Source of the DNA: Brasenia schreberi
Lineage: Eukaryota > Streptophyta > Magnoliopsida > Nymphaeales > Cabombaceae
Direction of reading: 5' to 3'
NCBI GenBank assembly: GCA_036023115.1
Contig: JAYKKT010000059.1
Span: forward strand, 3,634,001-3,698,000
Length of the DNA stretch: 64,000 nucleotides
Shown piece by piece: positions 1 through 12,949 of this stretch (position 1 is the stretch's first letter; every line of letters starts with the position of its first letter). Both the position numbers and the translations under genes were made by a program. The notes beneath the pieces were generated by a model. It was not told the DNA's origin. It was given only the letters and a program-made list of their open reading frames with translations, and ran no database searches.

Positions 1-704
1 GAAGTTAAGCGTAGATGAACGAGAATGAGGGCGGGATCTCCTAGGAAGTATTCGTGTTGCACCCTATAATCCATCCTACGAAAGAGCTTGGTAAAGAAAA
101 AGAAAAGATTAATGCGTTTCCAAACCTGCATTCTTGGGCAAGGTTCTCCATGAGCCTTCCCCATTTTCGTGAATATACTTTGTCAAGATCTCATCTTCCT
201 CGGCCGTCCATCTTCCTTTCTTGAGACCAACCTTCTCACAGCAAGGTGCTCGTCCCATCTAGAGGGAGAGAGAAAGGTGCAGTATTTTCTTTTTGCCAAC
301 TATTATAATAAAAGGGAGAGAGAAAGAGTAGTAGTAGTAGTGCATGAAGTGGGCGGCAAGGGAGTGGTGAGAGGGATTACTGATAAAGTGCATATGTAGT
401 AATTAAAGAGCCCAAAGAGCGCAGGGACGGAGTGATCATTGAAAAGAAAACAGAAAAAAGAGGCGGAGGAGGAGACACGGGTGCAGTGGGGGCGGGGTGA
501 CGCACTCTGCGTGGCGACTTCAAAGCGACTAGGCGGAAGACGGATTTGAGCCTCACACGTTGATCCCTTGATTGCGTATTAACTCCTGCCTTTGTCATGC
601 TGACATTCATTGACCCCCTCATCAATTGCTTTTATGGCTCATCTACTTTCCTTTCATGATATATATATATATATACAGATTACTTCACTATCACGAACAT
701 TTTC

Positions 705-764
<60 letters not shown>

Positions 765-1029
765 CCCATACAGATTACTTCACTATCACGAACATTTTCT
801 TTTCTAATGTATCAATCACATTTTACAAGCTAATAATGAAAAAAACTATTACTTTTTGGAACTTACAAGTTACCAACTAAATTTAATCACCAACAGTCAA
901 TGGCTTTAATCGCCCTTTTTTCTAATCTCAACGCCGAAAGAAGCAGGTAGTTGATCTTTAGGTTTTGGGGTGTGAATTCCGATCTTATGGTTAATTAATT
1001 TTGTGGACAACGCTATGCTTACAATATAC

Positions 1030-1078
<49 letters not shown>

Positions 1079-1924
1079 GATTCAAGTAATATGTTTGATT
1101 CACGAGTGAACAAGTCTGACAAGCCCGTCTGGAGTCCCAACAAAGTTAGGAAATGGTTCCTCTAACACTACATGATTGTTTGAAGCCTTCCAGCCTTGGT
1201 CTCTCATCGCATGTGATTGGAGCAGGCCTTTTTCTTTTAATCGTTTGATAAAAGATTTCCTCACCGTGCAGGGTGAGTAGAGGTCACCACCAGTGCGCAA
1301 GCAGATAGGGCTGTCCTGAATAGGCAGAAGCAACTTCTAAGTTATAGGTCCAGAGTTCGATACCAGGGGGCGTGTTTATCTGGTATTTTCATTGCATTCA
1401 ATAGTTTCTTTTCAACACTTCTGAAGTCTTCTCTCATTTTTTTTTTCATTTTAAATGTTGCCAGGCCACCTTAGGTTTCTATGATTTTATTTTGCATGGT
1501 GTTCTACCAACATTTTCTCTAATAATAACGATACAGATTTAGCCTTTCTTTGCGACACATGTTCTGCTCAATATTCGTTATAGTCGAGCGGTCTTACTAT
1601 TGCATTACAATGTTTACTTTAAAAATTCATTAATAACTTTTCGTTAGAATCTGAATTCTACATACTGCAGCATATGATTAAATTTAGATCAAAGAGTAGA
1701 GGACACCTGCTGTCTTTCTTCTATGCTGGTGAAAAAAATTAATTACTTGCTGAATTAGTTTGCAAGCCCTTAATTTCCTTCGGAATTATTCTTTTCTAAC
1801 CTTTTAAGCCCAGCCATGCCTTTATCCATTGTTTTCTCTAAGGACGTTCTGTAATGGCTGCGTGTGTTATGCTCTCTCCTCATCTAAGGGAGTGGAAGGT
1901 TGATGTGTAGCTCTCTCCACACTA
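1..1924. other. Intergenic, no supported gene; repeats only
   Basis: No open frame here resembles a known protein, and those present are short or run through TA repeats. Visible content is two TA microsatellites (712-762 and 1034-1075). A 39-bp direct repeat (675-713 and 770-808) flanks the first TA run. A tRNA B-box-like motif near 1345-1360 may belong to a SINE remnant. The first 600 bases are more GC-rich but show no convincing exon. Confidence 0.6.
675..808. repeat. 39-bp direct repeats flanking a (TA)n tract
   Basis: The segment 675-713 recurs without change at 770-808. Between the copies lie a pure TA run (712-762) and a short GGCCCA-containing linker. This is what slippage or unequal exchange at an expanding dinucleotide array would leave. 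Confidence 0.85.
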
Positions 1925-3855
1925 CACTTACAAAACAACAACAACAATAAAACCTTTTCTCATACTAGATGGGTCTGCTACATGAATTCTTTGTTTTTAC
2001 ATGGCTTTATCATGTATCATACTAGCAATTAACTCAATATAAATTAAATCATTCTTTATTATTTCTTTTCAACACTTTTGTAGTCGTCATCTTTCTCTTT
2101 TAACATTTTTACAATCTAGTTTTTCATATCTTCTTACGGAAGCATTCTTCGGTGGTCTTTCTACATGTTCAAACTATCTTAAATGATTTTCACTCATTTT
2201 ATCCTCTATTGGTACTACTCCCAATCTATTTTGTGGTTATCCCCTTATGGATACAGTCTTTCCTTGTATGACTGCTCATCCATCTCATTTTTATTTATGC
2301 TACAAACACCTTTTGCACATATTGATGATTAACTACTCAATACTAAGAACCATAAAACATATTAGGTTTAAATGTTGCTCTATAATATTTACTTTTTAAC
2401 TTCAATGATATCTTCTTATCACACATAATACCTGATGTCCCTTTTCATTTTAACCAACCGACATTAATTCTATGCGTAACATCTCCATTACTTTTTCCAT
2501 CACCTTGAAAAATTGACCCTAGGTATTTAAAGCTTTACTTATGATGGATGAAATGTGTGTCAATCTTAATTTTTATGTCCTCTAAAGTACCCTAATGATC
2601 AAACTCATATTCCATATATTTTGTCTTTGTTTTACCATGTCGAAGTCTTTACTTTCTAATATTTCTCTCCATAGTTCCAATTTCCTATTATTTTTTTCTT
2701 AGACTCATCCATTAACACAATATCATCTACAAATAACATACACCAAGGTACTTCATCTTGAATATGTTTTGTTAACTCATCAATGACCAATATAAATAAA
2801 TATGGACTTAAAGTTGATCTCTTACGTAACCTAATATTAACTTCAAAGGAGTTTGTCATTCCTTCGTGAGTTCTCACACAAGTTTTTGCACCATCATACA
2901 TGTTTCTTATAAGATTTATGTATGTCAATGGGATAACTCTCTTTTTCAAGGTTATCCAAAGAACACCCTATTATAAGCTTTTTCTAGATCAATAAATATC
3001 ATGTAAAGGTTCTTCTTTTTTTGCTCTAAAATATTTTATAAGATGTCTCAATAGGTGAATCACTTCAATAGTAGATCTGTCGGGTATGAATCTGAATTGG
3101 CTATTTGTTGTACTTGATACTTGTCTTAACCTACGTTCGCTAATTCTTTCATAGGATTTGTCATTAACTTGATAACATCTTTCTATTATACCCATTAACT
3201 TGATAACTCAATAATTCGAATAATTTTGAATATCTTTATTGTTCTTATATATGGATATAAGTGTACTCGCTCTCCATTCCTCAGGTATCTTTTGGGTTCT
3301 TTATATTTCATTAAATAGTCTTGTGAGCTAAGCGAACCCCATCTCTCGTAGGATTTGTCATACTTTTATAGGAATATTATCTGGTCCTACAGATTTACCT
3401 ACATATATTTAAGAGCCTCTTTGACTTCATTCTTTGAACATGCCGATAGAAATTGCAGTTTATATACTTTTTTGATTTGGCCAGCTCTCCTAAGCTAACA
3501 CTAACATCTATATTTTCAATAAAAATCTTATAGAAATAATTTTTTCATTTATGTTTGATATCATCATTTACAACTAAAATCTTCTCATCCTCTTTGATGA
3601 ATCTAACAAAAGTAATGTCATTAGTATTTTCTTATCTCTAGCCTTAGCTGTCCTAAAAGTAATTTTTTCACCTTCTTTTGAGTTAAGTTTTTATATAAAT
3701 CCTCCCAAATTTTGATTTTTGCTTCACTAATGACTTTTGTTTCTTTCTTTACTTTCTTATAAGCCTCAAAAGTTTCACTAATCTTCTTAGCATAATACAA
3801 TTTGTAACATGCTTTTCTTCTTTTGATTTTATCTTTTACCACTTCACTCCACTAC
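1925..3855 (-). mobile_element. RTE-type LINE fragment, 5'-truncated, minus strand
   Basis: The left end (about 1933-1947) is the complement of the family's TTG-repeat 3' tail. Reading leftward from 3855, the minus strand encodes in order the EN-RT linker (residues like WSEVV...IKRRKACYKLYYAKK, 3621-3842), the RT core ([12 protein letters not shown] motif near 3060-3110), DLEKAYD-like residues near 2975-2990, and FVDDIVL near 2700-2740 (the YxDD-box equivalent). The endonuclease is missing, and many stops and frameshifts make the copy non-functional. It is colinear with the copies at 28,626-31,888 and 50,174-53,441. Confidence 0.85.
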
Positions 3856-5319
3856 AAAGCATTTAAAGTACATAACAAAAGTGCAAAAAGACTACAATCT
3901 GTCTCATGAATACAAGTTGGTTATTGTTTTTTGTTTATAAAAATATACAAGTAAGGGAAAGAAAAGTCCAAAGCGACCAACAAGAATAGATATGTATTTA
4001 GCCACACAGGCCATGATTGATGAGGTGAGGGTGGAAACCAGGTTTTGTACGTGCAACACAACAGTGTTTACTTCATTCAACCATGGGTCTTATGAGATTG
4101 ACAACTCACAGTAGGATAATTCATTAATTTGTGATCACCCATGTTTTGCAAAAGTTCCTCCGTTTGTGGCTTTGTTGTATTCCTTAGCACTCTGTTAAAT
4201 TGTGAAAGACATGTAAAGTGGTCCTCAATCACTTTTGGGGGGAGAAGAATATTCCAGAGTATATATATATAAAGAGAGAGAGAGAGAGGGGGGGGGAGAG
4301 AGAGACTTGAACAGATCCCGTGGGAGAGTCCAAAAAGACTAGGACAGGTCAGGTAGCTGAATCTAGCTTATTTATGGAGAAACCTGTCACATGGGTGCGA
4401 GTGCAGACATTGGTGGGAAACACAGTTTCAAAAATCATGAGTTTGGGGACACAGTTAGATATAAGTATAATTTACAAAGAGTTCTATATATAATTGATAA
4501 TAGCCTATATCACTATATTAACTACTATAAAATAAGTTTGTGAATTAATCCATATAAGGTTAGTTCACTAATTAATTAAAATTCATGAAGCATCTTAGTG
4601 AGATGGCATTAAAAACGTTTAAAGTAGATGGTTCTGCGGCATTAATCCTGGTAGAAGTGTCTTTGTAACAGGGAAAAATCGTCAATATTTACCTAAGCCA
4701 ATGACCAACAATTGGTTGGATGCCAATGACATTATTCTTGTAGTAAAAGATGGAGGTTGACATTTGGAAAGTTCAACTTATGACCATTAAATCATTTAAT
4801 ACCTTGAGCATATGAAGCCTCATGCATTGAAACCAGTATTATGTGTATCATATAGTAACATGTATCATTTTCTCTATGAGACATGTGTATTGTATCATGC
4901 GTAACTTTTTTAAAATTATTTTTAAAATAAAAAATAAAAAATCAAGAATAATTATAAACAATTCTTATAAATCAAAATTTAGGTAAACATCCATCCATTG
5001 AACATTAATTTAAATTATTACTTAATATTCTTTAAAATATTCATAATTGAAAAACAACCAGTTAAGCTAGTTTCCTAATTGAAAGGCAACACTGGTTGAA
5101 ACACATGAAACGTATCATTTGAACTGTATGTTCTTAATGTGGAAGTAGAACCCTCTGTCAGTAAAACTTGCAAAAAATCTTAGGTTTTCTTGGAATTCGA
5201 TTCTTATTGATATTTTTGTTACTCAAGGCAGTATTTCTGCCTGCACCTGCAAGTGTGAGTGTTTCGCGGTATTAAGGAGAAAAAGCTGTCAAAGACACCG
5301 ACGATGAGAACTAGTTCGT

Positions 5320-5415
5320 CGGCGAGAAGATGTCATATACATATATACACGTATATATATATATATCGGCGAGAAGATGTCATATACATATATACACGTA
5401 TATATATATATATAT
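5320..5415. repeat. 47-bp tandem duplication (two copies)
   Basis: A unit beginning CGGCGAGAAGATGTCATATA and running into a TA tract (5320-5366) is repeated immediately from 5367. The second copy has a slightly longer TA run. Confidence 0.85.
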
Positions 5416-6236
5416 CCTGCTTAAACTGTCATATTTAGGTTTGTGCTAGAGAATGCAGTGAAAATCTCTGGTAGTTATTGCTATTGATGATTGCTGGATT
5501 GGTCGGTGAAGCCAACCAGCAATATGAGCAACAATTAAATCTATCATCTTAAAGTTTCTTATTGCTTTTGTAGAGTTTTGTGAAGACAACATCGAGCAAC
5601 AAAGTACTGTTTGCCCCTCTTCAATGTTGTGTAACTGAAACCAAGAATTAACCCCCTCTGCCCCCCTCTGTCACACACACACATACACAAACTGACAAAC
5701 ACATGCACACAGAGGTACATACATGTATGGCGTGGTTTCGGGAGCTTTCTTTGAGCAAATGCCACGGCATTTGCATTTAGTAATGGGCAGTCCATTTGTG
5801 TGTTATATCTCAACTCCCAAAGTGAAATATTCATCAATGAGATCTAATTTCCAAACCTTGGGAAGACAAGTTCATAGTCTTTAGCATCCCTGCCATCAGA
5901 AATATTATCTATGGTCACTTCTCGTTGACAAGCTGCAAAGTTGGCTGATTCTCTGCCATTCAAGGGCAGCTTCTGCTAAACTTTATATTCATTTCAACCC
6001 GGTAAAGAAAACACTTCATTTAGTGTAGGTCTAGATACTTCCTTTTTTTTTTGGTACAATGGGGAGGCAGAAGCCAGATGCACTAGCTTGTATCGAACTC
6101 ATGACCTTCACCTTAGAGTTGGGGATAGTATCACCTCTACAATAAGGCAAAATTCCGACTGTTGTAGTTATGTCTAGTCCGACCATCATAGAGAGCCGGA
6201 AAAAGTAATTTCGACCATGTTCTTTAGCATATATGC

Positions 6237-6238
<2 letters not shown>

Positions 6239-6324
<86 letters not shown>
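6239..6324. repeat. Compound (CA)n(TA)n microsatellite
   Basis: An uninterrupted CA run is followed directly by a TA run, about 86 bp in total. The small minus-strand reading frame crossing it is low-complexity translation, not a gene. Confidence 0.95.
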
Positions 6325-6327
<3 letters not shown>

Positions 6328-7047
6328 GACTGAGTTCCATGGAGATTATGCTAGATTCTATGTAGCCAGCGACCTTACTTAGTGAGGGAAAAAGATTCGG
6401 TTTAGTTTGGTTTCGCATTCAGTTGGACGGCCAGGAGATACTGTAAGTGGTTAAGCACCATATTTCAGGAGAGAAACTCAAACAATGTGAGATATGTACT
6501 TCTCACTGAATAAATTGCATCTCAAAAGTGAAGTTTTTCTTAATAATCGCAGGCGTAACTCGGGGGTTTTCGATGCAAACAAACTGCTTGATCCGTCGCT
6601 AATATTCATCACCTGATGTGATCATGGCCGATTTTGGATCGCTGTGACAATGGGAAACTGTCGCGATCTATGTTAGGCCCTCTGTTGGTTCTGCTCTTCA
6701 TATTCGCCACCGTTTTAGGTCCGACTCCATTTATCATCATCCTTTTCATACTTTGGAACTCTGTATCTCCTTTGGTAGATAATTGACCATCTTTCTTATG
6801 ATTATTGAGTGATTTTCTAACCCACAGTCGAGCAAGATCGCAACGGGAACCGGTTGGGCCTATGAGGACGACACCTTCTGCAGTTCAGCGTCCTTGTTCT
6901 CATCGCAATCAATGACAGTTCACTGGTCACATCTTTTCTCTCGGAGGTGTCGGTTCGTTTTCAGCTTGTGAATGGGGCTGGTAGACGAACCAAAAGCTCG
7001 TAGTTCGGCTTGGTTCAGCTCATCCCTTACTCGTTTTCGTTCGGTTT

Positions 7048-7272
7048 AGACATGGCTGGATCTTAGCCGGTCCGGTGGTTTCAGCCGGAACCGAGCCAAG
7101 CTAGGAACCGGGACTTACTTAGTCTGGTTCAGTTTCACCTTTGTAACAATTTATTTTAAAAAATCTTATAAAAACTATTTTTTTATAAAACTACCGGTTC
7201 AGGACCCAAACTGAAACCAGGCAGGTTCGGTTATGGTTTCAGGTTTTGGGCTAACCAGAACAAGACATGTCT
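7048..7272. mobile_element. GGTTC-rich MITE-like element with GACATG ends
   Basis: It starts AGACATGGCTGG and ends with AGACATGTCT. It is full of GGTTC/GAACC-type words, with an AT-rich centre (about 7140-7195). The same plan is seen at 19,395-19,647. GGTTC-rich relatives lie at about 10,690-10,970, 11,860-12,200, 13,745-14,110, 15,360-15,510 and 45,990-46,290. It has no coding capacity. It appears inserted in another repeat (about 6970-7345) whose GAGC/GCTC-rich halves lie on both sides. Its class is uncertain. Confidence 0.55.
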
Positions 7273-7435
7273 GGTTCCGTTCGTTAAACCATATGAGCAG
7301 AATGCGAGCATGGTATGCTCAGCTCAGTTTGGCTCATTGACGCTTGTTAAAGGACGATTTTGCTAATCTTTTACCAAAATCATGCCCTCAAGTTGATTGT
7401 ACTAAGGTATTTAAAGTAATTTAAGCTGTCATTTT

Positions 7436-7550
7436 TTTTCGCTACAAGAGAAGGTCGAAGCCTAACACACACACGTGCACCCTCTCGGAATCGAACTCCC
7501 ACCGGCAGCAACACTAGAGCACCTTGCCACTGAGCTAATACTCTAGGTGC
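7436..7550 (-). repeat. tRNA-like SINE head, minus strand
   Basis: On the minus strand, TTAGCTCAGTGGCA fits a pol III A box and GAGTTCGATTCC fits a B box, about 40 bases apart. The rest does not fold as a complete tRNA, so a tRNA-derived SINE or relic is more likely than a functional tRNA gene. Confidence 0.55.
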
Positions 7551-7916
7551 ATTTAAGGTGCCATTTTTTGTTTTAACATTGTCACAAATGAAAACTTTTG
7601 GTAAATAAGAGGCATTCTATTAGGTATCTAAGAAAATCACTCTCTTAGCTTGGTTCAATTGGGCTCCTAAAACAATAATGAACCATTTGTGTGTAGGGAA
7701 ACATATACAAAAACGCAACAACTCTACTAAAATTAGGAAAAGGAGAAAAAACAAATATGTTTGTACTTTTATATACATGCGCATAAAAGAATAGAAAAAT
7801 AGTAAATGGAATATAAAAAGACATCTTTAGGATTTGAATTAAAGACCTCCTTTATACAAAAAAGCTATTAAAACATATAAAAAGTGATATTTTAAGTATG
7901 ATATCCTTAGTTCAGT

Positions 7917-8330
7917 CAAACAACAACAATAATAAAGTCTTTTCCTATATTAGATGGGTTAGCTACATGGATTCTTTATTTTCATAGAGTTTGATCATGT
8001 GTTATGCTAACAGTAAACTCAACATAAGCTAGATCATTTTTCGTTTTTCTTTCTAACACTTTTGTGGTATTTATTGTTCTATTTTTACCGTTTTCACAAT
8101 CTAGTTCTTTGTACCTTCTTTTTGAAAATTCTTTTTAATCACCTTTCTATATATTCAAATCATCTTAAATGATTTTTTATCATTTTATCATCTATTGGTA
8201 CCACTCTCAACATCCTCATTTCTACTACAAATATCTTTTGTAATGATTAACGGCCAACACTTAGAACTATTAGCAAGTTTAATTGTTGCTTTATAATATT
8301 TACCTTTCAATTTTAATGATATGTTAGTTG
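7917..8330 (-). mobile_element. RTE LINE 3' fragment, minus strand
   Basis: It begins with the complement of the TTG-repeat tail (AACAACAATAATAAAG) and follows the same order as the minus-strand copy at 1925-2400. Only the 3' part of the reverse-transcriptase ORF is represented, and it is heavily mutated. Confidence 0.75.
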
Positions 8331-9073
8331 GATCGCTCATGTGCCAATTACTAAGGACTCGACCCAATAACAAATACAAGACAAACACAAGGTAAAGTAG
8401 ACTAAAAAATGAGCTCAAACTGATCCATTGGTGAGTCTAGCTTAGTGTAACACTAAGAGAACGAACTCATCATCATGCCGCTAGCTACCGGAATCCTCGA
8501 CACGCTCTACAACTGAACAACAAACTGCATAGACTTAATGTTATTAGCTTCTTGTTGAAGAAGAAATTCAATACTTCATTCATAATTGACCTCAAAACAA
8601 AGAAAAAGGCAATTCTAACATTTACATAAACAAGTAGGTCATTTCATGAGTAAGCCAACTGAATGCCTCTATGAGTTCGCTGTCATGCTAACTTTCAGGT
8701 CTTTGCATGCACATTAATTGATTGTATGGGCCACTTTCTTGACATTTTTGGCTTATACGTATCTATAAACCAAACAAAGGAGTTGGTATATCCAAAAATA
8801 GTTGATTCCTTTCTTGGTTGAAAGATTCACCTTTCACAAAGGATCTTTCATGGGGTCAACTTTTGTTGGCTCCAACTTATTCTTGATTTTCCCTTTAGAG
8901 GTTTCTAAACAGATCGGATACGGTTCCGCTGAGCTGAGTTTGTTATGGGTGATCCATAATATTCATTTCTAACTTGGAGCGATATCGTCACATCCTCTTA
9001 CGACATATTCCATGTTAATATGCTCGATCAGTATTGTTAGCGAACTTTGTTATGAGCTATAAGTATTATTAGT

Positions 9074-9230
9074 CAGTGGCGGATCTAGAATTTTTTGTGG
9101 GGTGGGGCGAACTGTCAGTTCAACCGTTTGAAGTGAGGCGATCTATGTATAGTGGCCATAGATTCAATCATCCCCTATAAATTTTCTATTGGTTTTCCGA
9201 ATTTCAGGCGGGGCAGCCATCCCGCCACTG
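9074..9230. mobile_element. hAT-type MITE, 157 bp, with 8-bp target duplication
   Basis: The ends are inverted repeats: CAGTGGCGG at the left and CCGCCACTG at the right. The flanks TTATTAGT (9066-9073) and TTATTGGT (9231-9238) match at 7 of 8 positions, as expected for an aged hAT target-site duplication. There is no coding capacity. Relatives with similar ends lie at 12,774-12,949, about 10,383-10,550 and about 13,530-13,631. Confidence 0.85.
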
Positions 9231-9388
9231 TTATTGGTGCTTTGCTAATTGGTTTTGAGCATGACTTACTTTTGCTAATTCAAAGCACTTTTAGAGGCTT
9301 GAGAATGTTGATTGTTTGTTAATTTAGACTTTACTCTTATCTAGGACAGTCAGGAGATTAAGAGAGACAGCTAAGCTGAGCTTAGGTG

Positions 9389-9460
9389 AGACAACAACAA
9401 CAACTATGCATGGGTTCTTTGTCTCCATAGAGCCCAATCAAATGGAGCATACATGAGAAT
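9389..9460 (-). mobile_element. Short RTE 3'-end relic, minus strand
   Basis: AACAACAACAACT followed by GGGTTCTTTGTCTCCATAGAGCC is the complement of the RTE 3' terminus (TTG-repeat tail plus adjacent 3' sequence). It is seen in longer form at 1933 and 59,360. Only a few tens of bases remain recognisable. Confidence 0.55.
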
Positions 9461-12400
9461 GTGTAAGAAATTAGATAGCCTCAACACATTCAAAGAGGCA
9501 AAGAAAGGCCTCAAGAGTGTCAAGAGAGATGATAAAACATAATCTTGCTTTTTTGGGGGGTTAATGTTAATCATATACGACTTCGCTCAGTTGTTATTCT
9601 CAAGGCACAGCACAACAGCCAATAAGAATCCAAGTTGATTCAGTAGACTCCACTTAATTAGTGTGGGATAAGGCTTGGTTTTGGATGTTGGATTTGGTTT
9701 TGGTACTTGATCTTGACTTAGCCCACACACACACGTGTGTGTGAGAGAGAGAAAGTGCACATAACCACAAAATCAGCATCCCTTGTTAAATTTGTGGAAG
9801 GGGGATGAAATAAGAACCAAACTGAAATACTCTTTTCATGTTTAATGTATTGGTCCTTGGTATGCCACCTTGGTATATATGTCTCCATGAATATATTCTT
9901 CACATTTGGCAGAATATACATAGATGGAGGCCTTTTTCTGCTGCATACATCATGTCTTAATCTTTGGACTTAGATCCAGATTGAAATCAATGGTGGTCCT
10001 CCGATCGCACCTCCTTCCATTGCACCTTGTAATTGATTCTCACACTCACTATGCACGATTTCCGGCAGAGCTCAAGCTACGTCAAGTAATAAAGGAGAAT
10101 TCAATAGGAAAAGGAAATTCCATCTACTTAGTTTCTCTCCTTAGTTGTTTGTGTTCTAAATTGAGTGTTGCTGCCCTAGCCCTTTCATTACTTTCACCAC
10201 TTAGTGGAGAACATATATAACCTTGGACTCTTGTCCTGGGGCCGTGTTGATCCAAGGCCAAGAGTACGGAATTGAAACTCTAGTTCCAGTTCCAGGGGTA
10301 GGCCGCAAATGGGCCTCGTAATAAGGTAAAAGGTATTGCTTTTATTATGCATCGAGGCTCGTGTTTGATTACGATGGAAACTACATTGGCAGACCCATTT
10401 TTGGGCAACGTGAGACATGTGTCTCACTTGAAAACTAAAAAATTTATGAGTTCATTATTATATATAAGAAAATGCAAGTGCTTTGTGGACGTGAAATACA
10501 ATGAGGCCTCACCCGAAATAGAATTGTGTCCCACCCCAAAAGAATTTTTGGGTCTCTCACTTCAAACCCTAGAGTCCCAAGCCTTGTAATCAATAACCCC
10601 CTCAAGGTCTATGTCACGCTTGTTTCGGTTTTCTAAAAGGAGCAAATATCCTTAACTCTTGTTTCAGAATACGGAAACATGGAAATATTACTTGTTCCTT
10701 CAGTTTGGGTTCAATTTCCGGTCCTATTGCAGGCCAGTTCCATTCAGGTTGATGTGAAAATTTTAAGACGGGTGGGATTTTAAAGCTGAAACCAACAAAT
10801 GACCTGGAACTGCCGGTTCTGGACCTTCGATTTCAGCCCAGTTCCCAAATAGGTGAAAATGGAACCCAATTGTGGGGGTTCTAGGTTATGATCGGGTTCC
10901 GGTTTCCCTTCTAGTTCTGGCTAGGAGTCATTTTGGGACCGGTTCAACCCATCTACCCAGATCCAAACTGGCTACCTCTGGGTGAGTAACATGACATAGC
11001 CGATAGTCAATGAAACAAGAGAGTCCAAATAGATGGGAGGGCAAGACTCTGGACAAAAATGGATTTTTATGTTACATAGTTGACGTGTCGGATACGTCTA
11101 AACGATGACAATTACATGACAGACACCGTGTCATTGTCATTATTGTACCAGGCTATGACATGGACACAGCCAATCCAAGTATTGATCGGTAACAGGATTC
11201 ACTAAATAGAACCTCAACCTTTTTTATTTTTGCTACAACGGCTGACCGAAGCCGGGTATAAATGCCCCAGGAGTCGAACTTGTGATCAACCTTCACACGA
11301 CTCAAGAGCCCTGCCTGGTGGGTTCTACACGGCTAATGAATCTGAGAAATATGCTAATTGATACTTCCACTGATTCAAGAGGGGCTCAACACAAGTTGAG
11401 GCCTAAACCGAAACACTAAATACGGATTTATTATGCATGACATGAAAATTTGGAGGTCGCCACTTAACGGCGTGGCCTAAAAATTTGGCGGCCTAAAACG
11501 GTTGCTTTAGCCGCTTTACCTGCGAGCCACCACCCTTTGTTGGATGGTAGTCTAAGTTTCATATAAGCTTCCAACATATTAGATGCAGTATGGGATCAAG
11601 CATGATCTATCATCCATTGGCCCATTGCAATCCCTGTGTATTGCCTCCACCATTCGATTCCCAATTCGCGTCCTGCGGTAAGTCTCGGTCTTGTTTGGAC
11701 CTTCTCTGCTTTTGAAATGATCTTAACTCCTAATCTTTAACCTTAAGTGGAGGTGTTGATGGTGGCGGAGAGGTGGTTAGGCAAGGCTCAGTGCATTGGG
11801 TTAAATGGTTTGGTGCTCCCAGTTGGCCATGCCTACCTCAAAGCTTAAGGTCTGTAACCCAAGTCCAAGCTAAAGATGACCAATTTGGACCCAGCCCAGC
11901 GGGTTTAATCGAACCTAATCTCACCTAGAACCTGCTGGAACTGGAGCCTGGAGAACCAGACCAGGTGATTTGGAACCGGCGGTTGCAACTCATTTTTCTA
12001 GTTCTGGTTTCAAAAGCCCACCATTGTTTCATGAAAATTTCAAATGAACCAGATGTGGACCTGGACCCAGAACCAGAACCAGAGTGGGACCCGAATCTGG
12101 AAGGAGTCTGGTTCCGTTCTAGTTTCAGGTTTGGTGTAATTGGAACTGCCGGTTTGGAACTGGCAATTACGGATTACCTGGAACCAGCTAGGTCTAGCTC
12201 AAGATCATATAATGGGTATTGCACTGCACCTGCATAAGCAAATGCAGCCTGGTTGGACCCAGTCTTGAATGGAGCAATCCTACATGAAATTGGATCAATT
12301 CTTAGATAGATGTTCTACTTGTATGAAGATTGATGCGTAATCGTATTTGGTTCTGTCGCTTCGTAGATGTGATTCAAAATGTGAATGCTCTTTCGAAATA

Positions 12401-12561
12401 AGAACTTCATTCAAAATTGTTCTATTTACCTTTTCATAGTGGTATGCTTTTTCGAGTATGAGTCTGTGATCTCTTTTGAGGTTTTTGCACCAGTTCGCTC
12501 ACACCTCTCTTTATGTATGTGTGTGTTTGCGTACACCACTCTTTCTAACTGTTGAGAGGTG

Positions 12562-12598
<37 letters not shown>

Positions 12599-12773
12599 AG
12601 AGAGATGCAATTGTTGTGATTGGTGCTCTAACATGTTTTCAAATTTATCAAGGAGCAACTTGTTAATTGGTCCTGTTCTTGGAAGCTGTATCTGATAGCC
12701 ATGTCAGTAACTGACCTGGATTTTGGGTTGTTCTAAACCTGTTGTTTAGGGGTTTGATATCCAGGTTCATATG
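9461..12773. other. Intergenic stretch without a supported gene
   Basis: Several open frames of 70-98 codons occur, but none has a recognisable domain or convincing splice context. Visible are a MITE-like relic at about 10,383-10,550 related to the one at 12,774, GGTTC-rich repeats at 10,690-10,970 and 11,860-12,200, a minus-strand B-box-like motif near 11,265-11,285, and an AC/AG microsatellite at about 12,563-12,604. Confidence 0.5.
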
Positions 12774-12949
12774 CAGTGGCAGACCTATTTTAGGGCGAGG
12801 TGAGGCATGCGTCTCACCTGAAATTTTTAAAATTCTTGGGTTTGTCATTCTATATAGGAAAACACAAGTCGTTTGTAGACCTGAAATACAAATATGGTAC
12901 ACCCGAAATACAAGTGCACCTCACTCAAAAAAATCCTGTTCCACCACTG
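12774..12949. mobile_element. hAT-type MITE, about 176 bp
   Basis: The left end CAGTGGCAGACC and right end CCACCACTG are imperfect inverted repeats like those of the MITE at 9074-9230. The flanking octamers (TTCATATG and TTGATAGA) agree at only 5 of 8 positions, so the target duplication is weak. Internal sequence is close to the relic at about 10,383-10,550. Confidence 0.65.

Larger units (their letters stand above)
3856..7040. other. Intergenic stretch without a supported gene
   Basis: I see no coding similarity. Content includes a GA-rich run (about 4260-4310), a 47-bp tandem duplication (5320-5415), a compound CA/TA microsatellite (6239-6324) and a degenerate minus-strand tRNA-like B-box near 6090-6105. 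The segment 4388-4460 resembles terminal sequence of the element at 18,651-19,270 (GGGTGCGAG motif). Otherwise the sequence is AT-rich and featureless. Confidence 0.5.
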
